This document shows, in pieces, positions 23,616 through 34,700 of a stretch of DNA of 64,000 bases. A model generated the notes under the pieces. The model had not been told where the DNA came from. It made no database searches and worked only from the letters and a program-made list of their open reading frames with translations. Location of the stretch: NCBI GenBank assembly GCA_033030425.1, contig JAUFSD010000021.1:248001-312000 (forward strand). Reading direction: 5' to 3'. The position numbers were made by a program, and so were the translations under genes. The number at the start of each line of letters is the position of its first letter. Within the stretch, counting starts at the first letter, position 1. The stretch is from Verpa conica. Its lineage: Eukaryota > Ascomycota > Pezizomycetes > Pezizales > Morchellaceae.

Positions 23616-24624
23616 TCAAATACTCAATTCCTTCATGACAGCCGCCTCATCCAAGCCCAACGCATCCATAATATTCCTATACCTCACCCCACCTTTTTCC
23701 TTCCTCTTCAAATACTTCAACAACTTCTGTCTCCTATGCACCAGCAATCTTAGATTCCTTTTATTATGCTTATCCTTATTCCCACTCGCCTGCAACATCT
23801 TTGCCAGGTTCCTTATCTTGACCGTCAATATGGCCGCCTGAACCTCACTACTCCCCGTATCCGGGCCCGCCCTCGGTGTCTTGACCGGCCTCCCATCATC
23901 CGCCTGTCTCTTTGGAGCGTCCGGATCCGGTGGCAAAGTATCATCGGTGACATGGCGACCAAACGTATCAATGCAACGAATGGTGTTAACCCTCTGTCTA
24001 TCCGCACTACTCCCAATACTCAAGCTCACAATCCTCTGTATTGCCGCCACGGCATGTTTGTGTTCTTCCTCGTGAGCCGTGATCTTCTCCGGCCAGATGT
24101 AAGTATCCACCACCCCGCTTGTGGAGATGGGCTTTGTTGGTGCGGTCAGCTTCTTGCTCTGCTCTATCGCCGTCTGGAGGTCCTGCGGTGTGAGGAAGTA
24201 GTTCATGTGAAGTGCGTTGTCGTGGCCTCTTGTGGGGTCTATGTCATGGGTGAGTGCCCAGTCTACCGGGGGGAGGAGCGGGGATGGCGTTTCGAGGGAT
24301 TTGAGGAAGGGGGTCTCGCGCCCTGTGACGGGGTTGACGGCGCTCTTGAGACGTTCTTGTTTTAGTGCTTCTTGCAGGGCGAGGTTCCCGAGACGTCGCT
24401 TTTCGGAGAAGGCGATGGATTCGGTGGAGCGGTGTTTGTGTTTTTTTGTGGCTTTGGAGACGGGGTGTGTGGTGCTGAAGGGTGCGAGACGTGCTGGAGT
24501 GGGGGGTGTTAGTGGGGTCCTCCTGGTGGGGGGGAATGTACATACTTGAGACGGGGGATACCCGGAGGTTTGATAAGCAGCGGGAAAGAGCTGATGATGA
24601 GGGGAGAGGTATTCGGGGAGGCAT
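23616..24624 (-). CDS. Mitochondrial small-subunit ribosomal protein uS15m
   Basis: Model: complement of join 23616-24493, 24546-24624 (318 aa). The C-terminal 80 residues or so are the S15 fold: GSSEVQAAILTVKIRNLAKM, then KDKHNKRNLRLLVHRRQKLL and YLKRKEKGGVRYRNIMDALGL. These include the His/Arg-rich rRNA-binding helices. The long N-terminal half is typical of fungal mitochondrial S15, which is far larger than bacterial S15, and it starts with a Ser/Arg-rich presequence-like segment. The 52-nt intron has a GTATGT donor, CACTAACA branch and CTCCAG acceptor, and joins the frames exactly. It acts in the mitochondrial ribosome (yeast counterpart Mrps28). A TCACGTGA palindrome lies 115 nt upstream of the start. 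Confidence 0.92.
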
Positions 24625-24738
24625 GGTGGCTGTGGGGGAGTTTGGGAGAGTTCGAGGGAGTTGTGATACTCAATTCCTCCTATGGGCGTTGGGGGATTTC
24701 TTTAAGCATCAAGAGAATTTCAGAGTTGAGGTTCAAGG

Positions 24739-24746
24739 TCACGTGA
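24739..24746. promoter_or_regulatory. TCACGTGA E-box-like palindrome upstream of uS15m
   Basis: A perfect 8-nt palindrome 115 nt upstream of the uS15m start. The core CACGTG is the binding site of Cbf1/USF-type bHLH factors in fungi. The regulatory role is inferred from position and core match only. Confidence 0.4.
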
Positions 24747-25549
24747 TCTTGAATACTTGCATGAACAAACAATGCATTGTGGATATGCAACCTAACGTCA
24801 AGTGAGTGTTAACTCCACAATACACCCAATTAATTCAATCCCGCCGCCTAAAAGACTCTAAGAGTGTTCCTAACGACTTGCCTTGCGATTTGATCCTCGG
24901 GTCGCAGATATTGGAGATCTTAGGTGGTAATATAAATAATTAGTGTTAACTCACTCGGTGGTCCTTGGGTATAAAAGTCCGATAATAAGGATACATCACT
25001 CATAAAGTATCAAGAGAGACCTAGAGGGTATGTACTAGGGATAATCCAGAAGGAAATGACCCAGAAGTGTAATCAAGTAACTCGAAAGGCTAACAGAGTC
25101 CAGTCAGGTACAAACTCCTGCTATCGGGTTTGTGTTCTAGTTAGTAGAGCTAATTTGGAATCAATATTTCCAGAAATTCAGAAATCCCATTGGGGAGTCG
25201 TGAATGATGAACGTCTCTTTTTCTTTCCTGCAGTGTGGCGGATACAAGCCATGCCAAGCCACACCCTTCAATGCACGAACCATCACTCGAAGCCCATCCC
25301 TAAATCGTTAGTAATTCTTTCCCTCCTTAATCCAGGCAATCTGACTTATTCATAGAGACAATAAAATACTCCATTAACCCCTATAAGTCACGCTTCCCAC
25401 TTTACGAATTTCCTACCTGAGATGTATCAAAAGGTGTTTCCCCCCAAAACTGCATGAGAATAGTACTTGTGAGGAACGCCTAATTTATTTATTTTATTCC
25501 ACAGCTTGAATCTCCTTTATAATATCACCCCCTCCCCAAAGAATCAATC
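24747..25549. other. Intergenic between uS15m and CSN6
   Basis: No gene seen. This is the 5' flank of uS15m and the 3' flank of CSN6. Confidence 0.5.
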
Positions 25550-26912
25550 TTAAAAATTCGCCCCAAACCCACCAAACCCACCATGACTCCTCCTCTCTCT
25601 CCTCCCACCTTCACCCCAGTCACTCATCCCGCCACCGCTATTACCACCTCTCCCAGCAGCATTTGCCTTTCCGGTTTGTTCAATTCCCCAGAACTTCTTG
25701 CCTACACCACGAACCTCCTCGATACTCTTGGTCAGAGTCCCAAGCAACGCCACGAGGTGCACATCAGACTGTTCTGACAATTGCTCTTGGCGGAAACCTT
25801 TAGCGTCTGCTGGTGTTAATAGCGGGAGACGCGAGTGGGTGAGTGATTTCAGAGAACGGAGAAGCTGGTGATTCGGCTGTTCATGTGGTGGCTCAGAGAG
25901 GTATGTTGTAAGGAGTTTGATACGAGAGTGGAGCATGCGGATCGCATTAGCCTTAGCTGTAAGGTTTGCAAGCACTAGATTAATCAGTTAGCGACATCAA
26001 CCCTTATATATTCAGCACACGACCCTGGCCTACATTCGTCATTCTGAGTCCCAGTACTGATTGGGACATCGACATCTTTATCATCAGCCTTATCCTTCCC
26101 TTTGCCCTTCTCATCCTCTCCCAACTTGATCTTCTTCGCTCCATCCTTCGAACTATTCTCTCCACCCGTTCCCTCTAACCCCGACAGCTCAGCAGCAGCA
26201 TTTCCGAAACCACCCTTAGCAACAAAGTCCACACCAATCATCTCAGCCTCCCCAGTCTCGATCGTATAGTTCAGAGGAACAAACAGCAGTTTCAGCTCAT
26301 TCTTGCTCTCCTGCGTAGGTGCATCTGTAGCAATTGCTGAATCGTCCGCTTCAAAGATGGACTCATAGATCGCTAGCGGGAGCTTCCCACCACCACCGAT
26401 AGAAGCGCTCGGGGACGGGTTGAGACATAGCAGGATGAGCGACTCGTTGTGGTTCAGGAGCTGTCGGTGAAGCGGGACCATCCACGGCAAAGGTGCAAAC
26501 GTGGAAGACGAAGTTGTAGTGAACCAGCCGAGCAGATCAAGTGCTGGGTGGGTCTCTTTAACTATTTGTTTCACTATATCAGTAATCATGAGAACTACCC
26601 TATGGAAAGTGGGAACCTACAGAGCTTCAACTTATCGACAAACCAGGACTCTTCAACACTGACCTTATCCTGGTCGACAAGCAACAGGATCTCGTAAGCG
26701 TGTTCGATATCGATCTCGCGGCCTTGCTGCGTGCCCATGAGAGCACCGATTATGGGGCCAGTGCCATTACGCAGGGTGTGGCGGGTGATGTAGTCGGAGA
26801 TGGTGAGCAGAGCTAACGGATGTAGTGAGATCTGTAGTCCTGAGGTCGAAGGGTGCGAAGAGATAAGTGAATTAGCCTCGCTTGAAGAACCAAGTTTCTC
26901 CGGGTTTGTCAT
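25550..26912 (-). CDS. CSN6: COP9 signalosome subunit 6 (MPN domain)
   Basis: Model: complement of join 25550-25974, 26034-26616, 26664-26912 (418 aa). The N-terminal part is an MPN domain (LQISLHPLALLTISDYITRH, GPIIGALMGTQQGREIDIEH, HPALDLLGWF). It lacks the JAMM zinc ligands, as CSN6 does, so it is a scaffold partner of CSN5 in cullin deneddylation. The C-terminal helical part (LTAKANAIRMLHSRIKLLTTYL) is the conserved MIT-like helix. Intron 1 (47 nt, GTCAGT...CTGTAG) is chosen because it alone joins the frames before VPTFHRVVLMITD. Intron 2 (59 nt) has a GCTAACTGA branch. A Lys/Asp-rich insert precedes the last helix, and the tail is rich in Gly and Arg. CSN6 acts mainly in the nucleus. Confidence 0.9.
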
Positions 26913-28050
26913 TTTTGCTGTCTGTGAAGTGGTGGATGGGAGGAGTGGTGTTGGATTGTTGGGTTCTTGAGTTCTTGGTGGGGGGAGCTCTAGAGCTTGG
27001 TGGGGAAACGTGGGGGATGTTGGTGTTGAGGCTGAAACCCTGGTGAGCCTCAGAAGGGTTAGGGGTGTTGACTAAGCGGCAGTGAGACATGGTTTCTCAC
27101 TCGGTGAAACAGTTGCAGCTGGTAATGATCTCTGGGTAGTTGCGCAGAGCTTGTGTTGATTTCTAACCACTGGAGACTTCTCCTAAAAAGAATTATTCCC
27201 ACGACATGCTTGCTGTCTGTATTCTACCCACTAGGAGTCTTTGTCTCTGATCTGATAGGATGCCCTAGCTGCGACTTGCATTCTCGGGTTCCTATCTCCT
27301 GCCTAGAACCTGAAACTCCTAAACTCTAATAACTATTTTCTCTAGATTTACTAAACCTGTAGATATCAAGAGGCTGTGGTACTATGAGATGATCTTTGAC
27401 CACTGCTTATTTCCAGTATACAAGTTCTAGAAGTCAAGTGGAATCATTATCTATGTAGTCATTTTACTACCCTCTTTCTATATTTAATTCTTCGCTTCAA
27501 TAATAAAATTACGGAACCGCACTACCCCTATAACTTTTGATACTATTAGCTAGTAATTTCAAAAGTCACAGAGACTATAGGGATATATCATCTCCAATCG
27601 ATAACATTAACCCACACGTGACCCGAATCCGATGTCTTCTAAATAAGCACATCTCACAGCGTACCCACAATATTTAAATATTTGCCTTAACTATATAGGC
27701 ATCTTCAACATACCCGGGCTTACAATGAGTACAGTTGTAGGCCTAACAACCACATTAAAAATTGCGTTGGAAGAGACCACATATTGTGCGCTAAAAAAAT
27801 ATTCAATACACTGAGAAATCGTATAGGTGAGATGAAAATGATAATTTTTGTGTATAACCACTATTGGCGCCGCTAGATGAGGGATAGGTGATGGGCTGTT
27901 ACTCATGGTCCTCACAGTCACTTATAACTTACAGGTGTCAATAGCGGTATATCCAAGTTCTATATAATGACTTTTATTTCATAGTTGTTCGCGCTTTTAC
28001 TGGAGACAACCCTGCTAGAAGTTGTTTAATACACCACTTGAATACAAATC
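26913..28050. other. Intergenic between CSN6 and ETF-beta
   Basis: No gene seen. Short minus-strand frames here (for example 27691-27921) lack protein-like features. Confidence 0.5.
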
Positions 28051-28963
28051 CTACAACGCCCCCAACTCCTTCAAACGCGTAATCAACCCAGCAACATCCT
28101 CAACTTTACCACCACCCTTACGTGGCGCAGGCTCTACAAAATCCAATTAGCGCTCAAGAACGAAAGAGGGAGGGGAAAGAAAGAAAGAAAGAAAGAAATT
28201 TTTTTTTCACATACCAACAACCTGCAAAGTCTCCAAACGCTTCTTAAACTCCACATTATAATCACTCAACTTCTTCTTCTCCAGCGTCTTTTTCTTCGCC
28301 TTCATAATATTCGGCAAACTCACATACCTCGGCTCATTCAACCTCAAATCCGTCGTGATCACCAAAGGCAACGCCGCCTCCACCACTTCCTCCCCACCAT
28401 CAACCTCCTTCGTAACCCTAACCCTCCCGCTATCCAACAACTCAACCTTACTCGCCTGTGTCGCCTGACTCCACCCCAACAGCCCAGCCAACATCTGACC
28501 GGTCTGTCCCGCATCATCATCGATACTCTGCTTCCCCAGAAACACCAAGTTCCTATCCTCGGCCTTGACCACCTCCTTTAGCAACTTGGCGACCGCGAGC
28601 GGCTCAAGTTCTGAGTCTGTCTCGACGAGGAGGCCCCGGTCGGCGCCCATGCCCATGGCGGTCCGGAGTGTTTCTTGGGACTTGGCGGGACCGGCGCTGA
28701 ATGCGAGGATGTCTGGGACGGTGGTGGGTGAGTGGCGTTCTCGGAGGCGGATGGATTCTTCGAGGGAGAGCTCGTCGAATGGGTTCATGGACATCTTGAC
28801 GCCATTGGTTTCGACGGCGGTGTGTGCGGCGTTGACGCGGGGTTTGACCTAGTGGTTGGTTAGTGGCTGGTGGTAGGGGGGGGGGAATTGAGGGTGAATG
28901 TGGGGTACAGACTGCGTAGTCGATGACCCGCTTGATTGGGACGAGAATACGAAGAGTGGTCAT
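28051..28963 (-). CDS. ETFB: Electron transfer flavoprotein beta subunit
   Basis: Model: complement of join 28051-28133, 28215-28848, 28913-28963 (255 aa). It starts MTTLRILVPIKRVIDYA, the usual ETF-beta opening, continues VKPRVNAAHTAVETNGVKMS and NPFDELSLEESIRLRE, and contains the ETF-beta signature region DLRLNEPRYVSLPNIMKAKKK. The last small exon gives EPAPRKGGGKVEDVAGLITR. It pairs with ETF-alpha in the mitochondrial matrix and passes electrons from acyl-CoA and other dehydrogenases to ETF-ubiquinone oxidoreductase. There is no cleavable presequence, which is normal for the beta subunit. Length is typical. The 81-nt second intron contains a (GAAA)n run. A TCACGTGA palindrome lies 121 nt upstream of the start. 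Confidence 0.95.
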
Positions 28964-29083
28964 TGTTGCCGGTTTGTGAGGTGACAATTGACCGTGGCGG
29001 GTTGGTGATATTCGTGGGGTTGAGTGAGGTTTGTGAAGTTCGGCGTGGAGTTGAATGTCACGGGCTAACTCGGTACTTCCATG

Positions 29084-29091
29084 TCACGTGA
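29084..29091. promoter_or_regulatory. TCACGTGA palindrome upstream of ETF-beta
   Basis: The same 8-nt palindrome as upstream of uS15m, at nearly the same distance (121 nt) from the start codon. Its role is inferred. Confidence 0.4.
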
Positions 29092-29120
29092 ATGTCAAAC
29101 ACCCCACCTTCTACTCCCGT

Positions 29121-29302
29121 CATTTATTTATTTTATTTATTTATTCCCCACTCTTAGCAATCACCAGAATCGGATAATTCCAAGGTGTGATATAGAGAAA
29201 ATAGTATCCAAGAATTTATTACACTTGGAGGTCTATATAGAGACGAGTGAGGACCTATGAACCCCCCGCTCTCACCTACTCTACCGCTGAGTCAGCCAAC
29301 AT
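29121..29302 (-). repeat. Possible tRNA-derived SINE
   Basis: On the minus strand a pol III box-A-like sequence TGACTCAGCGGTAGAG (29279-29294) has a perfect D-stem (ACTC/GAGT). A box-B-like GGTTCATAGGTCC (29251-29263) follows at tRNA-like spacing. The unit ends in an A-rich (AATA/AAAT)n tail (29121-29145). Total length is about 180 nt. The rest of the cloverleaf does not fold, so it is not a functional tRNA. No target duplication is obvious and no second full copy was found here. Confidence 0.35.
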
Positions 29303-29647
29303 ATGTAGATTATTACCTCAACTACCCTCAGCTTCCCAAACAGGGAACCGTTATCAAATAAACTTAACCAAAACCAGAATATTCTACAGAATTAAACCCA
29401 ACCTGCCAAATAGCAACCTTAATTCCCTTACTATCATTTTTCACCTCTCTATCTTGGATCTTTTCTTCCTCCCTTCAATTTAGATCTCATCCTTCTGCCC
29501 ATGGCCTAATTACCCTTAATACCAGCAATGCCTCCCATAGTAATACCAGTCAAGAAAGGAGAAAAAAGATATCCAACCCGTAGAATTCACCGTCAAAAAA
29601 GAGAAAATCATTTCCAAAAAAAATATATATATCCATCTTAGTTTACT
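29303..29647. other. 3' flank of the Acinus gene
   Basis: No gene seen. A plus-strand frame of 78 codons (29247-29483) overlaps the SINE-like unit and is not coding-like. Confidence 0.5.
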
Positions 29648-31786
29648 TTAATGTCTGCTCCTCTCATCTCTCGCCCTGGCAGCCAATCGCTCCCTTGCAA
29701 TCTCCTCGCTCACGGGCATATAATACAGTTTTGGTTTCGCCAAGGTACTCTTAAACAGGTCGTCCAAGTCCACAACCCTTGTGGGTCTTGGCCCTGCACC
29801 TGTTGCTGCGGCTGTATCGGTGGGTGGTTGTGTAGGAGCCGCTTTCTGAACTGCAAGTACTTTATCCCCCAGGTTAAAAACCCTTCCAAAATTCTGTTCC
29901 GGGGCCGGAATGAGCTTACCACTGTTTTTACGTTCCACCACCCTCTCCCTTGCACCCCTCGGTCCTGTTGGGGCACCAAGCAGCTCTACTCCTCTTCCAC
30001 CTGCAGCTCCTCTCCCTCTCGCTTGCGCACCACCCGCGCCAACCTCTTCCAGTTCCGCCCTCACCCCACCATCCTCTCCTTCGCCCTCCTTATAGACAAC
30101 CTCCCACCTGCCTCGGCTTTTCTTCTCCCGTTGAACCCACCCTTCCACCGACTCCTCGGGTACGAAATCTGCCCACAATGGCTTCCTCGTCCTCTCGTTC
30201 GGCCATACTTTCCCATGGACCCCTACACGTACCCTAGTCGCAGCAGTAACAGATGCGAAAATCATTAATGCATGGGATTTGATAGAGTCAACAAAGAAAA
30301 ACTCAATTGCTTCCCCAACTGTGGCTCCAGCAAGAGTAGAGAGGTGAGAGCGGAGGAGAGGCTCATTGATTGGGCGAATAAGATTGCGAATGTAGAGTGC
30401 ACGGGTAGCAGGGTGGATAGAGGGTGGGACTGGTGGATCATCATCGTCATCTGCAGCTGCAGTGGCCGCATCGGCGGAGGTGTCGGCAGTAGTCTCATGG
30501 TCCTGTGTGGATGTGTCCCCATTATTAAACAACCCCTTGAACCGTGCATCACGCTGTCTAGGCTTCGGTGCAGCAGGAGAAGAAGCTCGCGGCTTCTTAG
30601 AAACGCTTCCTTCTTCTGAGTCAGGCACTTCCGCTGAAGCGGGTAAGGGTTCTTCAGCTGGAGGCGGACTGGCGGAGCGGCGCTTCCGCTTACGGAGATC
30701 AGAGGGGGTATCCTCACGGGTATCCATTGGTTCGGAGGAGGCGGTTGGAGCAGCGAGGTCAACCTGGGAGGTAAGTGCGGCTGTGACCTCGTCCTCGGTA
30801 GAGGTCAAGAAGGATGAAGGTGCTGGGGTGATTGTAGGCTCGATCGGAGCTTCGACTAGGGCTTCAGTTGGAGCTTCAGCTGGAACTTCGACTGGAACCT
30901 CTGTTGGAACCTCTGTTGGAACTTCCGTTAGGGCTTCCACTGGAGCTTCCACTGGAGCTTCAAGCATGGGTGCATCCTCCTCTTTTTTGGCAACAGGTTC
31001 ATCAGGGATAGAAGTTGGGGCGTCCTCGGGAGTCTTTTCAGGTGCTATGTCAACCTGCATGTCATCTGCTTCAACTAGGGCCTCTGGTTCATCCACCTGA
31101 TTTACCGGTTCCTGTTTTTCCTCCGTTTTTTCCTCAGGCGATTCCTGCTGCTCAGACGCAAGCTGCTCAGAAGTAGCTTGCAATTGTTCCTCCACTACAT
31201 CAACAGCAGGAGCTTCATGTTCCTGCTCTTGTTGCGGTAGCTCCACTGCCAACTCTTCCTGTACCTGTTCCGGAACTGGTGTTGGTTCTGGTTCCTGTGG
31301 TTTCTCCTGCACTAGCTCGACTGGTAACGCCTGTTCCTGTACTGGCTCCGGCTCCTCTAATGGTTCATGTACCTGTTGGTGTACTGGCTCAGGCTCCTCT
31401 ACTAGCTCCTGCGCTTGTTCCTGTACTGGCTCCAGTTCTTCTACCGGCTCCTGAACCTGGACAGGCTCCGGCTCGGGCGTCTTTTCGCGCAACCTCTCCT
31501 GGACCAGCTGCTCAGGGACAACCTCCGGAGCGACATCAATAGTCTCTACTGTCGTTTCCACTGCGCCACCGTTGATCTGCTCAGAATTCTCTTCCGCTGG
31601 TTGTTGCTCCTCCTCCGGCGCGACTGCCTCAGCTGCTTCCTGTTGCTTCTGTCGCTCCTGCAAGATATCCTCTGCTAGTCTCTCTACAAGCGCTTGCTTC
31701 AACCCTCCGACCGGTAAACCGCGCCTCTTCAGCTCGGCCTTGAGCTCGGTGACCTTGAGCGAGGAGAGAGTTGCTGGGTCGAGCAT
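29648..31786 (-). CDS. ACIN1: Acinus-like protein (SAP - RRM - RSB motif)
   Basis: A single 712-codon exon. Residues about 5-42 are a SAP domain (SSLKVTELKAELKRRGLPVGG...LVERLAEDI) for nucleic-acid binding. Residues about 460-545 are an RRM-like fold (TRALYIRNLIRPINEPLLRS, HALMIFASVTAATRVR). The last 45 residues hold the RSB motif (DLDDLFKSTLAKPKLYYMPV), which in Acinus binds RNPS1 and SAP18 to form the ASAP complex linked to splicing and the exon junction complex. This SAP-RRM-RSB order is diagnostic of Acinus. Between them lies a long acidic, Pro/Glu/Val/Gln-rich region with imperfect repeats, and after the RRM an Arg/Gly-rich linker. Expected location is the nucleus. The long plus-strand frames here are antisense shadows. 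Confidence 0.85.
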   Translation of the reverse strand: MLDPATLSSLKVTELKAELKRRGLPVGGLKQALVERLAEDILQERQKQQEAAEAVAPEEEQQPAEENSEQINGGAVETTVETIDVAPEVVPEQLVQERLREKTPEPEPVQVQEPVEELEPVQEQAQELVEEPEPVHQQVHEPLEEPEPVQEQALPVELVQEKPQEPEPTPVPEQVQEELAVELPQQEQEHEAPAVDVVEEQLQATSEQLASEQQESPEEKTEEKQEPVNQVDEPEALVEADDMQVDIAPEKTPEDAPTSIPDEPVAKKEEDAPMLEAPVEAPVEALTEVPTEVPTEVPVEVPAEAPTEALVEAPIEPTITPAPSSFLTSTEDEVTAALTSQVDLAAPTASSEPMDTREDTPSDLRKRKRRSASPPPAEEPLPASAEVPDSEEGSVSKKPRASSPAAPKPRQRDARFKGLFNNGDTSTQDHETTADTSADAATAAADDDDDPPVPPSIHPATRALYIRNLIRPINEPLLRSHLSTLAGATVGEAIEFFFVDSIKSHALMIFASVTAATRVRVGVHGKVWPNERTRKPLWADFVPEESVEGWVQREKKSRGRWEVVYKEGEGEDGGVRAELEEVGAGGAQARGRGAAGGRGVELLGAPTGPRGARERVVERKNSGKLIPAPEQNFGRVFNLGDKVLAVQKAAPTQPPTDTAAATGAGPRPTRVVDLDDLFKSTLAKPKLYYMPVSEEIARERLAARARDERSRH

Positions 31787-34700
31787 TGTTGCTGTCGCGC
31801 GAATTGCACGTTGTAGCAGGTATTTCTAGAGTCGGGTATACTAAGTTAGATCGGGATGAGGGATTGATGGGGGGGTCGTATGTGGCAACTTTTTCTGTTG
31901 GTTTTGTTGTGATGTTGATGGGGGGAGAGATTCTGCTGTTGTGTTGTTGAGAGAGGACGAGGCTGGAAAGGCTGGAAGGGGAGTTGCGTCAATAAGTGCG
32001 CTAAGCCTAACTTGGAGTGACACGAGGGAACCCGCCGCCGTTTGTTTGAGGCTCAAACCTGGGGATATCTGTGCCTGAAGAGAACCGCAATATTATTCAT
32101 AAGGCTGCGTAAGAAGAGGAAGCGGATAACTGTGATAACAGAACTGGGCGGGATATTATACCACCAGAAATTGTTCAAATCAATGGATTGGGGATGGTGA
32201 TAATGGCCGCTCTCTTCCCCGAGCGTGTTATGTTAGGTATGTCGACGCGCTCCAGGTTGGGTTAGTAATGACTAGGACCATTATGGCTATATGTATATTT
32301 CAGAATCACAACATCGCTTAGTCATAAAATTATCATCTGGGGCCAACCAAATCCACCTAGTAATACGGAAATAGAGTACTCCTTTCTCCATTTCCCGTTT
32401 TGACTTTACCAAAGTATCTGGGGCAACGTCTTCATTTTTAATGGGAGTCTCCGTAGAGGGCCACCTATGAACTTGTAGACTTTATCGAGGTCTTTCTCGT
32501 ATCCTAAAGTCTTTCCTAGATATCCTTCTGGGAAATAAACATAAAATAACACTACTCTCATCAGGAGAATCGATTATTCGACTCTGATAACTTTATAGAT
32601 GTGCTAGAAAATTCTATCCACGTACCAAATACATTTATTAGCAGCTAAACCTTAAATTTAAAATAATTAACTCGAAGACCTACCACGATTTATACAAGGC
32701 CTAAAAGCTCCACATTTATCACACATCTTCTATACGCTAGATATCCTCTTTGGCCAGCTATGTAATATCTCACACTCTTGTTGCAGCTTCAGCGAACAAA
32801 TACCACATATTTTAAACCTCGAACAATACGGAAGAAGCCACCGATTCTCTCTGTACTTGTATAACTAACGCTCAGTGGAAGTTTCTAATAATAACATTAT
32901 TGTTATCCCTTAAGAGACAATTTGATTAGGGTGCGTCCAAATTAAAAGACAAGGGCAGATGATATAGAGGAAACATACCCAATAATACAATTAAGTGCTG
33001 AGAAAGCGGTTTTCCAAAAGACTAATTGGAGGTCTTTATGGGAACTGTAGGGTCTGTACTTTGTGTTTGGGACCCCGGGGCTGAGTTTTCTTTTAGCCTT
33101 GTAGTTGCAAAACCACCTTTTCCACCTCCCATCTATTCCGGAATATTATCGACTGTCATGTGTGATCACATTTACCGTCTGTATCTTCTCCATCTATACA
33201 ATTTCTATAATGAACAACCTATTGATCATGTAGAATATTGGGTTCTCCATTACAGTTAGATAGATATAGATCATAGGTAAATAAGTCCTTTATTAATACT
33301 ACAGTCACTTCTATGAGGAAATTTCTAGTTATTTCTCGTGTTAGTAAAGGACAGTATACCTAAGGAAACAAATACTTACTTATGCGGCCAAAGGTTACGA
33401 CTAGAGAGCGCAAACTAAATATTTTTAACAATAGATGATAATAGATAGTAAGCATATAAATGAAATATGTCATGTTCTACTTACTACTATATGGTAGCCC
33501 AATATAGACGTATTTTTTATACGCGTATCGTAGCTGTGAGAATATAAACCCCTAGTTTAGAGTCAACGATGACTATTTGACCTCTCTATATATCTTTTTA
33601 AACCCGTGTGTAGAAGTTACCCTTGCGTTGAACAGTTTCTTGAGTGCCTGTATTAAAGATCTGGTAGTTCTGTTGAGTGCTTAAATAGGCATATCTTTAG
33701 AAGTGTTCTAGTCGATTCAGGAACGCCGCTTATCCAGGAATGTTCTTTGCTGGACTAGCCCACCAGAGGAGAGGTAGTCCATTCAGGAATGCTCCAGTTT
33801 ACTCAGGAACGCTGCCGGAAGAGATTATGTATTTTTGGGTATTTTAGTTTTTCCAGATAGGTGCTGTAGATAGTTAGTTAGGGGAGCTGAATACACAATC
33901 GTTCTCTATCTTAGGAGTGAATTGCTGCTGCCATACTATTGCTCCTTGCGTCCCAAAATAATAGTGGTGGTGGCGTTTCCGATATAAAGGGCTATTATCT
34001 GGCTGACTGGTCTATCTAGAAATTTCTTGGATAAACAGTGTTCCCCTAAGGGACTGGAGCAGAGCTTCATTAAGGTGGATATATATGGTGGATATTCCTC
34101 AGTCTATTTATGGTTAGTATAACCGAAGATATAAAATCCATATACTATTATATAGATAGGGTAGTACACATACCAATATGCATATCGATACTATTGTATC
34201 TAAGCGTTGCATTCATAGATATCTCTCCTAGTTCTGTGAAAGGCCTGCCGAAAAATCCTGTATTATGAAGGTATTTTTCTAAGAATGTACCTTAGATCGA
34301 TATTCAAAATGGTTTGTACATCTTATATGCCCTTCGTGTTTCAAGTACTTTACTATTCGGAGTGCCTAAAGCCTTCAAATATTTCAAGGCCCTATTTTCT
34401 TCACATGTTGCTGTTAGTAAACTCTTAAGCAGTAGTGATTAGATTAGTATAAACACATTAACTTACCTCGACCGGTCACTATACAATAACTAGGCCTACC
34501 CGGGGGATCATGTCTAGTTAAATGCGTAGTATCTGAGGGAATCGGACAATAAATCAATGTTATTTTCCACGGAGCTATATGATTCTTCGCCAGTCTAACC
34601 CGAGCGGGAACCTTAACGGAACGCAATTTCCTTATCATCCCCCAACCTAAATCGAGAGGGATACTGCCTAAATCGACAAGCCAAGCGCAGCTCATCATAT

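Noticed and set aside
24244..24480. Continuation of the first uS15m frame past its intron (Arg/Thr/Pro-rich)
   Set aside because: It is out of frame after the 52-nt intron; the spliced frame gives KRRLGNLALQEALKQERLKS and joins the conserved C-terminus.
29651..31100. Several 85-212 codon plus-strand frames
   Set aside because: They are antisense to the Acinus gene; its Glu/Pro/Ala-rich codons leave the opposite strand open.
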